A DNA stretch of 64,000 nt from Allacma fusca. Its lineage: Eukaryota; Arthropoda; Collembola; Symphypleona; Sminthuridae. A model generated the notes under the pieces. That model made no database searches, was not told where the DNA came from, and saw only the letters and a list, made by a program, of their open reading frames with translations. How positions within the stretch are numbered: position 1 is the stretch's first letter; each line of letters opens with the position of its first letter. A program made the translations under genes and the position numbers. Below, one piece after another: positions 1 through 11,078 of the stretch. The stretch spans positions 49,827,632-49,891,631 of the forward strand of contig OX359246.1 in the NCBI GenBank assembly GCA_947179485.1, written 5' to 3'.

Positions 1-215
1 ACTAATCAACCGAATCGGAAATGACATCAGTCCAGAGAACTTCGTCAATAGATAAACTTCGTCATATGCTTTCTAATGTGATGCAATTCAACTGAGAAAT
101 AAAACCGAACAATAACGAGCACCCATTCACGAGGATGAAGGAGCCGACGAAAATCAATCGACCAATGAATCATCTTCCTGCCTGTTTGAAAGAAGAAGCA
201 AATAGAACCACTTAC

Positions 216-303
216 CATACGGATCCATAATGTTGGCACGAAATGTGTTAGCCGAAAGCCCTTTGATAGTCTTCCCAAACTGTACCAACCTTATGGGTGG
301 GTT
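216..303 (-). CDS. Possible exon of an unidentified gene
   Basis: On the minus strand an acceptor (AACCTAG) precedes an 88-bp open stretch that reads NPPIRLVQFGKTIKGLSANT, then FRANIMDPYG, and ends at donor GTAAGTGG. Both splice sites are good, but I recognise neither the peptide nor a partner exon nearby. It may be a chance open stretch. The rest of 1-1200 shows no gene, only AT-rich DNA. Confidence 0.2.
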
Positions 304-1205
304 CTAGGTTAGGAGAAAAGATAGAAATGGGGCTGTTGAAGGGCTAAATAGCGGAAATTGAGATCCACGACATGGACACAAAATACTTGATATATGCACA
401 CAATAAACGTAATTACTTCTCGACTAAAGGCCAGTACGAGTATCCAAAAGATGTATAGGTTTTTAATGGCCCTTGTGATAACTGAAAACATTTTTACCTA
501 CTCCAATATTACTGAACTACTACTTCATAACGAAAGAACTTAAAAGTTACATTACAATAATTTTATTGAAGAATATTTTAACTCGATCATGTCCTCAATT
601 AACGAAATGTTTTATAACTCAATTTATATTTTTACGTAGAATCTCTTATTTAAATCTATACAAATGATCATTATAATATGAATTTTTTAAATGCAATTGA
701 GTGGTGCAGGTTTTAAGGGCTAAGGCCAAATCGACCAATAAATGATCTATCTATAAAAGATGTCTCTTGCATAACACAGATGCCCAGTAATTTGATATAT
801 TAATAAATAAAGCTTTTAGGGAAATCATAATTCTATAGTGATGAAAATTTTCTTGAGAATGCTGGAACTTCCTACTTTAACATAATTCGTCTAAGAGGAA
901 AATACCTATAAAAAACGCCTATAAAAAACGAAAGCACAATCAAAAGCAAATCGTTAATGAATTGTATTTTCCCAATTAAGCCAGATAATTTAATTTAAAT
1001 AAAACAATGGATTTATATTTATAAGATATTTCGCGTAGCACTAAGTTAAGAAGCATAAATTTAGAGTTTTTGCTAACACGTTCGCGTACTGTCCACTTAC
1101 TCTGTTTATATATCACAATCTGAGTGTGAACAGTAGTTTTCTTAAAAATGTAATCTGCATTCTGTTTTATTTGCTGGATGGCTTAATCAATGTGCTCGCA
1201 TTGCT

Positions 1206-1415
1206 ATGTTTAGAAATACATACAATGAGAGTTGTGACGGATCAAACAGACGAGGTGCAAGGGCGAGTCCATCAATAAGTGTGAAGACTCAAGCAGCCGA
1301 GGTACGAGTGCAAGCACTTTGGATGAGTGAAATTGATGAGAGAAGTGAGGAAGCAGAGGTGAGCGCAGCCTATTATGAGCGGCTCGTGTCTGCAGAGGAA
1401 CAAGTGTTGCTATAG
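1206..1415 (+). pseudogene. Possible 5' gag remnant
   Basis: The frame contains ALWMSEIDERSEEAEVSAAY and ends YERLVSAEEQVLL. It is charged and helix-prone, loosely like the N-terminal gag helices of BEL/Pao elements. It lies about 1 kb before the clear gag remnant on the same strand and may be its detached start. Assignment is weak. Confidence 0.2.
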
Positions 1416-1612
1416 AGCTTTGCATAGTTGTAGTATTAAATTTAATATATTGTTGTTGAATGGGTTGATTAGAAGTCAATGAGATGTCATGTAAAGTTTG
1501 GTATGACATATCTGAAATGAGAAAAATGCAACAGATACTTCTTGGCGTGCGTGAAAGAACACTTACTTTACTGGTTAAAAACTTTTTTTCATTTACTTTA
1601 ACCATAACCTTG

Positions 1613-1735
1613 TGCTTCCATTTCACGCTGGATAGCAAAGGCTACCAACAGCACAAGGGACGCAACGAGATAGGGAAATTGAGAAAACATTTTTGCACTG
1701 CAACGGGTAGTGCTGGGTGCTGGTCCTTCTATAAT
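1613..1735 (+). repeat. Dispersed repeat, copy 1 (pair at 10288-10385)
   Basis: A stretch around 'AGCAAAGGCTACCAACAGCA' and 'AGATAGGGAAATTGAGAAA' recurs at 10288-10385 with small differences. Both copies lie near retroelement debris on the same strand, so a shared transposon segment is likely. The family is not identified. Confidence 0.6.
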
Positions 1736-2239
1736 TTGCATTCAACAAGCGATGTTGCTAGTGTAGCAAAAAAATTATCGTTTATTCGTACGACAATCCG
1801 AGGCAGTTATAGGTGGTCTTTCGAGATGTATCATCATTTAGTCAGTCCTGCAGAAATGACATCAGCCATACGATGACTTCTTTAAAAGATTTTTGAGCAA
1901 AAATTGTGAATGAAGATGACGAGTAAAGACGATATTACTCGGCAAGTAAGTAAATGACTATTGAAAGTGGCCAAAGAGGTTTTTAGCACTGCTGCTACGG
2001 ATACCCAGGATTGTTGGCAAACCTACAGACGAAACTCAAGCAGCTAGCCAACAAATGGTATCAGAAGAGATTTTCCGTAATAGCATTTATATTTTCTCAC
2101 GAAAATAATGAAAACCAAGTGTAAATTTCAAATCAAGTATTTATAGTGAAGCAAAAAATTCAAGTAGAGATTGAATCTATGCTGAGGTTTGAAAATAGTT
2201 CTGATGATGATGCTGATCGCGGGCATAGTTCCCCTGGGG

Positions 2240-2364
2240 TTTATGCTCTACATCACAGGAGAATTATGGCCGGGTTTCACTTTAAAGTTTGTAGCGGGAG
2301 TGCTATTGCTGGTTTTCATTTTAGGTATTTTAAATTATAGCTGGTTAGGAAGTTTAGCCGACGA
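2240..2364 (+). mobile_element. Solo right arm of TCGTCGGC MITE
   Basis: GAATTATGGCCGGGTTTCAC ... TTTAGCCGACGA, followed by TA. It matches the right arm of the element at 5835-7177 and arms at 37728 and 54045. It lies directly before the BEL/Pao gag remnant. The hydrophobic ORF across it (2189-2440) is a by-product, not a membrane protein. Confidence 0.8.
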
Positions 2365-2366
2365 TA

Positions 2367-2790
2367 TGAAAAGATCTGCCCAATTGTACAATCCATTATT
2401 GCTTGAGGAACGTATTCTGAAGCTACCGATAGAACAGTAGCTCAAATGGTGTGACAGTGCCACCCAGTTTCATGGCGAACCTACCCTAGAACACTTTCAG
2501 TGTTGGCTAAGGGACGTAATTATGACAGCGTGGATGTTGCCTACAACCAATGCCACTACCAATGAGAAGCCTGCTGATAACAAGAAGGACAAATCGTCAG
2601 TTTCTCTAAAAATTTATAAAGATGGTTATAAATGCGTGCATTGTAGTCTAGAGGGCCACAAATTAGAAAATTGCGAAGGTTTCCTAAGCATACACATACA
2701 ATCAAAATGGAAATCCGTGAAAAAGAATCGAGTTTATTACTTGTATCTCATCGCATGGCTCAGGAGTGCAGACTGCCGAAAGTAAATCGT
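2367..2790 (+). pseudogene. BEL/Pao gag remnant with CCHC knuckle
   Basis: Reads PLLLEERILKLPIEQ, stop, LKWCDSATQFHGEPTLEHF, then the zinc knuckle CVHCSLEGHKLENC (CX2CX4HX4C), followed by FLSIHIQSKWKSVKKNRV. This matches the layout of BEL/Pao gag, where a knuckle is followed by a 'W..VK' segment. One internal stop is visible before 2522. It would bind and package element RNA if intact. Confidence 0.75.
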
Positions 2791-3379
2791 TTGTGGAGTA
2801 GCTGGTTAAACGTCTCAAGAAGCTCCGTCACAAACCAGCAACGAAACCAGCACCTCCAGCCTAAGATGAAGTTGGGGAAACCTCTGGTTATGCTCGAACA
2901 CGACGAAATAACAATAAGGTCCTCGTGAGAATATATCCTAAATATATATGGTTCAACTGTAACAATGATAGACATTAAGGCGGCTGATTTTTTTAACTGA
3001 CTGGTGCAATGAATCAATTATACCAACAATAGACAAATAATGTCTATACAGAAGAAAAAATCTGAAGAAAAATGTCTTACTCGAAATAACCCGAGTCAAC
3101 AAAGGGAAACAATTCACGTTACAGATTCAAGAACCGTGGCATAAATGACACTTCCTCAGCAGACTATTGGCATAAAGACTGGTAACAAATTGGTTATATC
3201 TCCAATAAGTACTATTTTAGACTATGGTAAAAGCACAACCTTTACTTATCATTGGGTCATATATTATTTTAGTAACCACCACAATTAATTTACACCAAGG
3301 TCAATGTAATTATCTGGTTGCTACCAAGACTTATTGGTCGTTTACTGGAACATCACAACAAACCAGCGATTGTGTAACT

Positions 3380-4260
3380 CCTTAAGTTTTCATGACTGCG
3401 AGACCTTCTGGGGATGATGAGCTTAACCAGCTCGTGAAGACAACGTGGTCACCCGAATGCTTTGGGGGCTTGTTGAGCAGCCAAAACGGTCAATGCAAGA
3501 TGAGAGAGCGTTATGGACACTACAAGTTACGACCAAGCGGCCAGGTAACAGATTTCAAACTGGGTTACCATGGAAGGCAGATAATTTGCATCTCCGATGG
3601 AGTCGTTGCACCGCTGCATGAAGACTCTATTGTATGAAACGAAAGATGGACCGCAATCCAACTTTCTCCGAGGCCTACTATTTTAAAGAGTCAATATTAT
3701 CTGGCAAAGAGCTACTGTAGAAAGTTCAAAACGGAACAGGCTATACGGAAGTTCCCAAACCTTTCTACATCCCACATTTTGGAGTTTTTAACCCAATAAG
3801 TAAACTCCGCCTAATATTTTATCTTGCCGCACGATCACACGTGGTAATCATCAACGACTGTGTATCCTTAAAGGACCGAACTTTCTGAATCTATTAGCAG
3901 GGGTATGAGGTATCGCAGGCATAAAGTAAGAATCATTGGTGACATTCGAAAAATGTTGCCTCAAGTGCGTATCACTCAGGAGTATTCTCAGCCAACGATT
4001 CCTTTGGTAAGGGAAGCATGGCACAGGATAACCCAAATGTATTATTGAGCAAGTATTATTTTGACGGACCATGCTCACCTGGGTAAGCCCTATAAACCAA
4101 GGATCTTAATGCGATGTAATTTGAAAAGGGATTCCCAGAGGTCGCAGTCAATGCTATTCAAAATACACATATTGAATATATTTGCCGATGAAGAAACAGC
4201 ATCCATAATTACTCAAACAATACATCTGCTTGGAAATTGTAAACTGACCTAGCAGTTCTA
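3380..4260 (+). pseudogene. BEL/Pao reverse transcriptase remnant
   Basis: Shifted frames give successive family landmarks: HYKLRPSGQVTDFKLGYHGRQ-like entry (about 3515-3585), RNPTFSEAYYF (3650), FYIPHFGVFNP and KLRLIF (3760-3820), KGPNFLNLLAG (3870-3900), GDIRKMLPQVRI (3940-3975) and a degraded polymerase loop before FADEETASI (4180-4210). The canonical YVDD has decayed to FADE. Several frameshifts. Confidence 0.75.
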
Positions 4261-4486
4261 GTGCAGTCATCAAATCTTTATCACCGGAGTTAAGAGCATA
4301 GGGTCTAGTCAGTATTCCTGATGTTAACTGTATAGAGTTCTAGGGCTAAATGGGGATGTAGAGGACGATGTTTTTTGTCTTTTATAAAAATTTCCCCAAA
4401 CACGGTGTTATATGTTCTAGACCCCCACAAGGCGTGAGATAGCTTCCCTGAGCATGACAAATTGCGATCAACTTGAATTGGTCGCA

Positions 4487-4795
4487 CGAATTACTATCAA
4501 GGATCGCATATTACTCCAGGAGGCCTGGCCATTGAAATCAGGTTAGGATGAAGCGATACCAGAAGATATGTTTCGAAAATTGAAATGGTAGTTGGAACAA
4601 CTAAAAACCATTGCCAATGTCCAGGTACCCGGGTGTTATTCCACTTACTTCGCTGATCTACATATATTTGTGGATGCATGCAGCCAAGCATTTGCGTCCG
4701 TTGCGTACTTTTTAGTTGAGTATTCAGCATACTGTACTGGTTCTGACAAGAGCAAGAATAGCCCCACTTAATCAAATGACCAACCCGAACCTGTA
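4487..4795 (+). pseudogene. BEL/Pao RNase H-region remnant
   Basis: One frame reads TIKDRILLQEAWPLKSG, stop, DEAIPEDMFRKLKW, stop, LEQLKTIANVQVPGCYS and LHIFVDACSQAFASVAYF. The 'LHVFVDAS..A...VAYF' core and the 'W....LP......W...L' lead are typical of BEL/Pao. Two in-frame stops, otherwise the frame is kept for about 100 codons. Confidence 0.85.
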
Positions 4796-5234
4796 ATTGC
4801 TGACCGCAGTAATTTAAAGAACGTTGGCTATGGCGATTCAAAAGGAGGTTTAGCTGCCATTGAGCTCACGGTTTATTAGTCGGATTGGCAGGCAGTCATT
4901 TCAGGGATAAGATGTGAGGACCCAAGTCCTAGACAGTTTGTTGTAAGTAGAGCAAACTTAATGTTGGAAGTTAACGAAATTGGGGAATGGTGCTGGTTTC
5001 AACTTCATTAAACGTTGCGGATGAGATAACAAGGTTCAATACCTAAATTAATTTTTAACCCTGCTGTATGTGGTACCGTGGTCCGGAGTTTCTGCGATTA
5101 CTCAAATAAAATCGGCCAAGAGATATGCCAACTATTAAAGAATACGCGATGCTGAAGAGGAACAACCGATTAATTGGATGATTAAACCATGTGAATTACA
5201 AGAATTGCCAGATTGTACAGGATTCTGACTGAAA

Positions 5235-5594
5235 TTGGTTAGATCAATCGCATGGCATTTCCGTTATTTGCAAAGATTTTTGCACAGGCTTCTAAACTCA
5301 GATCAAGTAAATCATGCAGAACTTTCACCCGACGAGTTACACGCATCGAAGGTAGCTTGGTCGAAATCTACTCAACATAGTTGTTTTTATGAAGAATTGT
5401 ATCATTTTCAAAATACTCGAAAGATACCCACTAATAGCTGGTTAAGATTCTTATCACCATTTTTAGTTGGTGAAGGTATCCTGAGAATGAGGAGACAAAT
5501 AGAGCTAGCCGATGGTATGCCACTAGGGACAAAGAGCAGTCAATGTAGGCTCCAAATATCGGTTCACGCAGTTCCTAATACTGTACCAACATGA
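5235..5594 (+). pseudogene. BEL/Pao integrase N-terminal linker remnant
   Basis: An open frame of 119 codons: AWHFRYLQRFLHRLLNS, LSPDELHASKVAWSKSTQHS, then SWLRFLSPFLVGEGILRMR and ELADGMPLGTK. It is the segment between RNase H and the integrase zinc finger (L..PFLD..GILRVGGRL..A). The downstream integrase core is absent; the next DNA is an antisense LINE piece. Confidence 0.82.
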
Positions 5595-5699
5595 ACAGTC
5601 CTCTCCTCACCAAGGAATGAAGTCTGTTCTTACCGAACTTTGCCCCAACTACTTAGTCCTAAATGGTCGCGCAGCCATCAAAAAGGCTTTGGAGATTTC

Positions 5700-5832
5700 C
5701 AGCAGTGCAAAATAGTGAAAGTATTTCCGTTAGAGAGGATCACCCGAGATGCTTTCAGTATTTTAGTTTTTTGTTCAAATCTCCAGGACTGTAGGCGAAA
5801 ATAATTACATCATCGGCATACATCAATGTTAA
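5700..5832 (-). pseudogene. 3' part of LINE-1-type RT (YADD box), split by MITE
   Basis: The minus strand reads LMYADDVIIFAYSPGDLNKK, the polymerase YADD motif of a LINE RT. It continues the RT on the far side of the MITE at 5835-7177, where the frame ends at LLLSRFIADTENYCTSKG. The two halves fall exactly where FIADIE...LMYADD neighbours occur in such RTs. Confidence 0.8.
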
Positions 5833-5834
5833 TA

Positions 5835-7177
5835 TCGTCGGTTAAACTTCCTAACCGGCTAAAATAAAAAATGCTTAGAATGCAGACCGGCTATTTAGCG
5901 CTGTCGCTCAAAACTCAAACCAGCCATAATTCCTCCATTTACCTCAACTTGACCACACCTTCCGCTCCCCTTACACTAATCCCTCGTACTACCCATCTAC
6001 TAATAATAATCCCATTATTTCTCCTCCGCTTCCCATCCACTTCCCATCCACATCCCCTCCACTTACCCTTCAAATACATAACCCCTCCACTTCCCCTTCA
6101 AATACATAACCCCTACACTTCCTCTCCACTTCCGTTCAAATACATAACCCCTCCACTTCCCCTTCAAATGCATAACCCCTCCACTTCCCCTTCAAATGCA
6201 TAACCCCTCCACTTCACCTCCACTTCCCCTCAAATACATAACCCCTCCACTTCCCTTCAAATACATAACCCCTCCACTTCCCCTTCAAATGCATAACCCC
6301 TCCACTTCACCTCCACTTCCCCTCAAATACATAACCCCTCCACTTCCCTTCAAATACATAACCCCTCCACTTCCCCTTCAAATGCATAACCCCTCCACTT
6401 CACCTCCACTTCCCCTCAAATACATAACCCCTCCACTTCCCTTCAAATACATAACCCCTCCACTTCCCTTCAAATGCATAACCCCTCCACTTCCCTTCAA
6501 ATGCATAACCCCTCCACTTCCCTTCAAATACATGACCCCTCCACTTCCCCTCCACTTCCGTTCAAATACATAACCCCTCCACTTCCCCTTCAAATGCATA
6601 ACCCCTCCACTTCACCTCCACTTCCCCTCAAATACATAACCCCTCCACTTCCCTTCAAATGCATAACCCCTCCACTTCCCCTTCAAATGCATAACCCCTC
6701 CACTTCCCCTTCAAATGCATAACCCCTCCACTTCCCTTCAAATGCATAACCCCTCCACTTCCCCTTCAAATGCATAACCCCTCCACTTCCCTTCAAATAC
6801 ATGACCACTCCACTTCCCTTCAAATACATGACCACTCCACTTCCCTTCAAATACATGACCACTCCACTTCCCTTCAAATACATAACAGCTCCACTTGGGG
6901 AAGTGGAGGGGAAGTGGAGAGAAGTTGGGATGGAAGTGAAGGGGAAGTGGATTGCAGTTTAGGGAAGTGGATGGAAGTTAAGGGTAGTGGTTTCGAAGTG
7001 TACTGGAAGTGGAGGGGAATTGTGGGGTAGTGGAGGTGAACTCCACTCCACTTACATGATATACTGCAAAGAGGAATTATGGCCGGGTTTCACTTTAGAG
7101 TTTGTAGTGGGAGCGCTATAGCCGGTTTTCATTTTAGGCATTTTAAATTATAGCCGGTTAGGAAGTTTAGCCGACGA
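5835..7177. mobile_element. TIR element (MITE) carrying a minisatellite
   Basis: Left arm TCGTCGGTTAAACTTCCTAA and right arm ending GTTTAGCCGACGA form inverted repeats of about 100 bp. Both are flanked by TA (5833-5834, 7178-7179), which suggests a Tc1/mariner-type (IS630) non-autonomous element. The interior is almost wholly a CCACTTCCCC minisatellite that reverses to GGGGAAGTGG at about 6893. Inserted in a LINE RT. Confidence 0.8.
6050..7050. repeat. CCACTTCCCC minisatellite with an inverted end
   Basis: From about 6050 to 6890, units of roughly 26-28 bp (CCCCTCCACTTCCCCTTCAA + ATACATAA) repeat about thirty times. There are longer variants with a doubled CTCCACTTCC, and the last four read ATGACCACT. 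At 6890-6900 the strand bias flips and a looser GGGGAAGTGGA array runs to about 7050. The strand asymmetry makes long fake ORFs in several frames. Confidence 0.9.
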
Positions 7178-7209
7178 TATGCTCATTTTTCCCGTTACAC
7201 TTATTCCGG

Positions 7210-8342
7210 TCACCCTTTACTAGTGCAATAATTTTCCGTGTCGGCTATAAAGCGAGACAAGAGCAATGTTGAAAGTATTTCTTCTTGAAGTACTCCTTCA
7301 TTAATATACTTAGTGAACCACCCCAACTTCCTTACTCTTAACCTCGCGTTTCTGTATAAATGCTGTAAAATTCTAATAATGTTCCCACTCAAACCCATCA
7401 GATGTAACTTTTGCCAAAGAATACAATGCGATACTGAGTCAAAAGCCCTTTAATAATCTCCAAATAGGGCGTAAATGTTTCTTCCTGGAATTTTTATATG
7501 ATTTGTATTAACCCATGTAAAGTAAAACCCTGATTCACAGGATCTCCCTTTTCTAAATCCCGCCTGGGATTCCGGAATAATTTTAATGCTGTCTGTTCAT
7601 TTTAATACCCGCTGTAAAATGATTTGGGTAAGAGTTTCGTTATACAACGAACTAATGAGATTCCTCTATAGTTTACATGGTCTGACCTGTCTCCTTTTTT
7701 AAACATTGTGATCATATTAATTTCAGACATTTGGCTAGGTGTAATCTCTGAGCTAAGAATATTATTGTACATGGTTAATAAAGCATTGGTGGGAGGTTTC
7801 AAACAATCGTTTGTCGCTCCATCTATTCCTGGACTTTTCCCTGAGCATATACTATTAATTGTGTAAGCTCTACTGTAGTGATATTCAAAAGTAAATATTC
7901 CTCTCCGGTGTTGCTACAGTACCTATCCTTTTTTTTCTTACTAGGCAATAGTGTGTCGTAAAACGTTTCCCACTTCCGATTTTACTGTATGTCTGAATCT
8001 GCACTTCTTTACAGGTTCCCAGAATTCTTTGTTGTTCCTACTATTGTCAATGTTAGTTTTAATTTCCTCATATTATTGTGCTCTTTTTTCTCTACATGTT
8101 GTTTTGAAATTCATTCGACAGTTGCTAATACCTCTCCTTATTTCCTTTGAAAAGCAGTCCCTTTTAAATACTTTAATTAGTAAATTCAGTTTACTCTTGA
8201 GCTCACGGCAGTCATTATCAAACCACGGGTTGCTGCTCCATGTGGTTTGAACAATTTTCGGTCGTAAGCATTTATTTGTTTGAGCTACTTGTTTAAATGC
8301 TGCGGTAAAAGACCCAAAAACCGTATCATGGCTTCCTTCCAA
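7210..8342 (-). pseudogene. LINE linker and RT fingers/palm remnant
   Basis: The linker (8342-8073) contains WSSNPWFDNDCRELKSKLN, typical of the region between endonuclease and RT. At 7802-7602 SEINMITMFKKGDRSDHVNY and RGISLV form the RT entry. At 7398-7210 the frame has VLQEEILSTLLLSRFIADTE. Stops and missing parts show it is inactive. Confidence 0.8.
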
Positions 8343-8449
8343 CTTCGGTAGTTCAGAATCTTTAAGCTCATTTACAAACTCAAAAAACCCTCCGCTTTCA
8401 CATTTATGTTACTCAACCCTTGTACTGATTTGGACATGATATTGATTTT

Positions 8450-9214
8450 TTAGTATTGAACAACTTACAGACAACTGGGAAATGGTCCGAGTTCCCCTTT
8501 TGTACTACACTAAAATTACTAAATGTTTTCCACCAGGCTGTCACTAATCATACAGAAATCAATCGTGCTGGCTGCATTTTTTTCAAGAAAAGTATACTCC
8601 CCGGGAGAATCCTCCGAGGTCCTACCGTTTAGGAGGACGATCTTCAAAAAGCGTCAGGAGAAAATCGGCATTTTCATGCAGAACGTCGTCCTTCGATACT
8701 CTGAACTCCGCCACGATTGAGTTACTAATTATTTCTTGATGGATCAGACCCCGACTTGCAATTCGAAAATTAAAATCCCCTCATATAATGAGGGCACAAT
8801 TGTTATTATTCATAGTTTCAAGACATGTTTTTAGTTGTTTTCAAGCTTTCTCCATTTCAATTTTTCCGTGGGAAGATATACATTACCTATAAAAAAGATT
8901 TGCTTTGCTATCTTATTTTCTAATTTATTAATCAGGAAAGTTTTGTTCTGACAAATGGTTCCTATTTTGTTAAAAATATTAGAAATAAACATAACACCAG
9001 CACCCCCTGAGGCATGCCCTTTCAGTGCGGACCTGACCGCTGGGACATGTATAACACCATTGTCCTTATAGTTTGAAATTAATTCTAAAGAATCACTTTC
9101 AATCCAAGTTTCACTTATACCTATAATATCCCATTCCTTAAAAATAATACCTTCTTGCGAATCGAGATAATCTAAATTTTTCATTCCATGTAGATTCCAA
9201 AAACGTATTTCCAC
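8450..9214 (-). pseudogene. LINE EEP endonuclease remnant
   Basis: Starts MEIRFWNLHGMKNLDYL and carries the metal-site block DIIGISETWIES, then GHASGGAGVMF and FFIGNVYLP. In a shifted frame GDFNFRIASRG appears near 8770. These are the successive motifs of an apurinic-type endonuclease that nicks target DNA. Frame lost after 8831. Confidence 0.8.
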
Positions 9215-9396
9215 CTTTTGTTTTAAATGTGTGTTTGAACTCCTGTCCTATTTAAACCTAATTATTTTGACACCATTTACCTTTTCTCCATTGATGACCA
9301 CTACCGTTGACGAGATGAATTTACCTTCCTTCCCCGGGTTGTTTGCCAATATGCTTTCAGTTCTTCATACAGCTTTTTATTTATGGCCCAGTCCTT

Positions 9397-9915
9397 TTAA
9401 ATCATTCCTCTTGAGATGAAAATATCAGAATGCTTGCTCTTCATCGATCCGTTAGCTTTCATCATTGCGTAGACATCAAACCTATCATTTAAACGCTCAA
9501 CTAGTGTCTTTTGGTTCAGTGTTGTTCTTCTGGCATCCGTGATGACAATTCCGTGATCCAAATCTCCGTTTATTAGCCAGGCCGCATCCGCTGTAGGAGT
9601 TTTGTCGATTGTCAGACCATGAATTATTACAGTCTTCTGTATTTCACTTCTCTCCAGTCTGTCAATCGCCTTCTGTTGGACTTCCCTTGTTAGTTCTAAT
9701 TTTGAAATCCGTTTTTCAGCTTCATTTACCTTGTCGTTTACCTCTTGGACCTTCTTATTGTATTTTCCCAAGAAATCGTTGAAGGTCTTTCTGCTCTCGT
9801 TTAGAGGTGCAATTATACAGTTTAGAGCTAGTCACAGTCCGTGGAAATCTCTAATTTGGCTGAAGTCTACGATTTTCTTCTTTGCTCGTTCGGAAAAAAT
9901 TGACCTGGGTAAACA
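9397..9915 (-). pseudogene. LINE ORF1-like coiled coil and RNA-binding domain
   Basis: FLGKYNKKVQEVNDKVNEAE with heptads continues through KLELTREVQQKAIDRLERSE. A compact domain follows: KTVIIHGLTIDKTP ... VITDARRTTLNQKTLVERLN ... DIFISRGM. This coil plus RRM-like layout is typical of L1-like ORF1 proteins that coat element RNA. A stop (near 9830) precedes the coil, so the start is not defined. Confidence 0.7.
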
Positions 9916-10287
9916 AAAATTCCAACTGTGCTAGTATCACACACAACATATTGAATATGTATGGAATTATTAGCCAGGCCTTACATATACTAGTTAAAAT
10001 TATTGACTTAGCTGATCCAGTTGGTTTGGTATCTCTGCGTTTAATAAGTTTGTAGGTACATATATCACCACGCAGTCTGGATCGATTTCTATTGATTTCC
10101 GCTTTTCCAATTTTCCCGATTAGTTTCAGTCCCCCGTTTTGTGCTTACACTTTTTGCAGTAGATACTTTCACTTAGAATTTACTTTTCTGTTAGTAACTT
10201 GCTAGAAAACACAGGTTTTTATTGAAAATTACAACCGCTAAAAAACTGTGACTTCCCACTCTGCTTACAAGGAGCACTCCTTTCCTA

Positions 10288-10385
10288 CTTCCAATTCATG
10301 CTGATTAGCAAAGCCTACCGCCAGTACAAGGGACGAGATAGGGAAATTGAGAAAGCATTTGTGCACTGCAGCGACAAGTAGTCCT
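10288..10385 (+). repeat. Dispersed repeat, copy 2
   Basis: About 100 bp matching 1613-1735 in the same orientation, including GATAGGGAAATTGAGAAA and TTGCACTGCA-like ends. Flanking bases differ, so this is not a simple segmental duplication. The surrounding 9935-11050 holds no gene I can name. Confidence 0.6.
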
Positions 10386-11078
10386 TCAAAATTGATGATG
10401 TTCCGAAAGATTAAAGACTAAACAAGAATTTCTGAATCTAACTGGGACAGTCAGCTTAGAAATGTTAAACAAATTTAAAACAAAATAAAAGAAATACGTG
10501 CTGTAAATAATAACAGAAACAGATACAATCAGCTACTACAAATTCCTAACAAAGGATGACTTGAAATCAAAAATGGAAGATATTGCCGAGTCCAAAAATA
10601 GACAGTCATTGAAATATGTCAAAATATTTCGAAAATATGCTAGCTAACACAATAAAATTGAGAAATCCGTATAGGAAGAATATTTATCAAATGAGCTCAA
10701 TAATTCACAAACAAATATATCTTATGCCCGATATGAAGAATTAAACAGATACATTTCAACTCTCGAAGCAAGGGGAACACTTTAACATTTAAAGACTGGA
10801 AAGTCCCCCCAACTAAAAGTACAAGAACCACAGATAGTTTTAACGCCATCAGACAATTAATGTCATCACTTTCATGTATGCATGAAACCGCTATATGTAA
10901 TTTAGAGCTGCAATTATGGGCTTAACATTGATATAATGTGACTGCTTGTTTGTTAAAATGGCAAAGAAATTTAGTCCGGACCGGATGTTGAGGGAATGGT
11001 TTTGGGAATTTCCACTGGGGATTTAGCTCCCTTGCAATAAGTACAAAACGTAAACTGCAGGGAATCAATGTTTTCTAT

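Larger units (their letters stand above)
2367..5594 (+). mobile_element. Decayed BEL/Pao LTR retrotransposon, no LTRs seen
   Basis: Fragments appear in the order gag, RT, RNase H and integrase linker, in correct BEL/Pao order on the plus strand, with stops and frameshifts throughout. No flanking LTR pair was recognised. A MITE arm lies at the left edge, and LINE-1-type sequence on the other strand begins about 5.6-5.7 kb. Ancient and inactive. Confidence 0.85.
7180..9915 (-). mobile_element. Two-ORF LINE (ORF1, endonuclease, RT), decayed
   Basis: The minus strand shows ORF1 (9915-9397), an EEP endonuclease (9214 to about 8450), a linker (8342-8073) and RT blocks (7802-7210). RT then continues beyond the MITE at 5832-5700. 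Frames are broken by stops. No 3' tail was found because BEL/Pao sequence abuts at about 5.6 kb. Confidence 0.82.

Noticed and set aside
2189-2440. ORF that looks like a two-helix membrane protein
   Set aside because: Its hydrophobic part is the translated MITE arm (copies at 7074, 37728, 54045), and its end is BEL/Pao gag.
5871-7030. Several long ORFs on both strands with repeated peptide units
   Set aside because: They are products of the stop-free minisatellite; no start context, no non-repeat domain.
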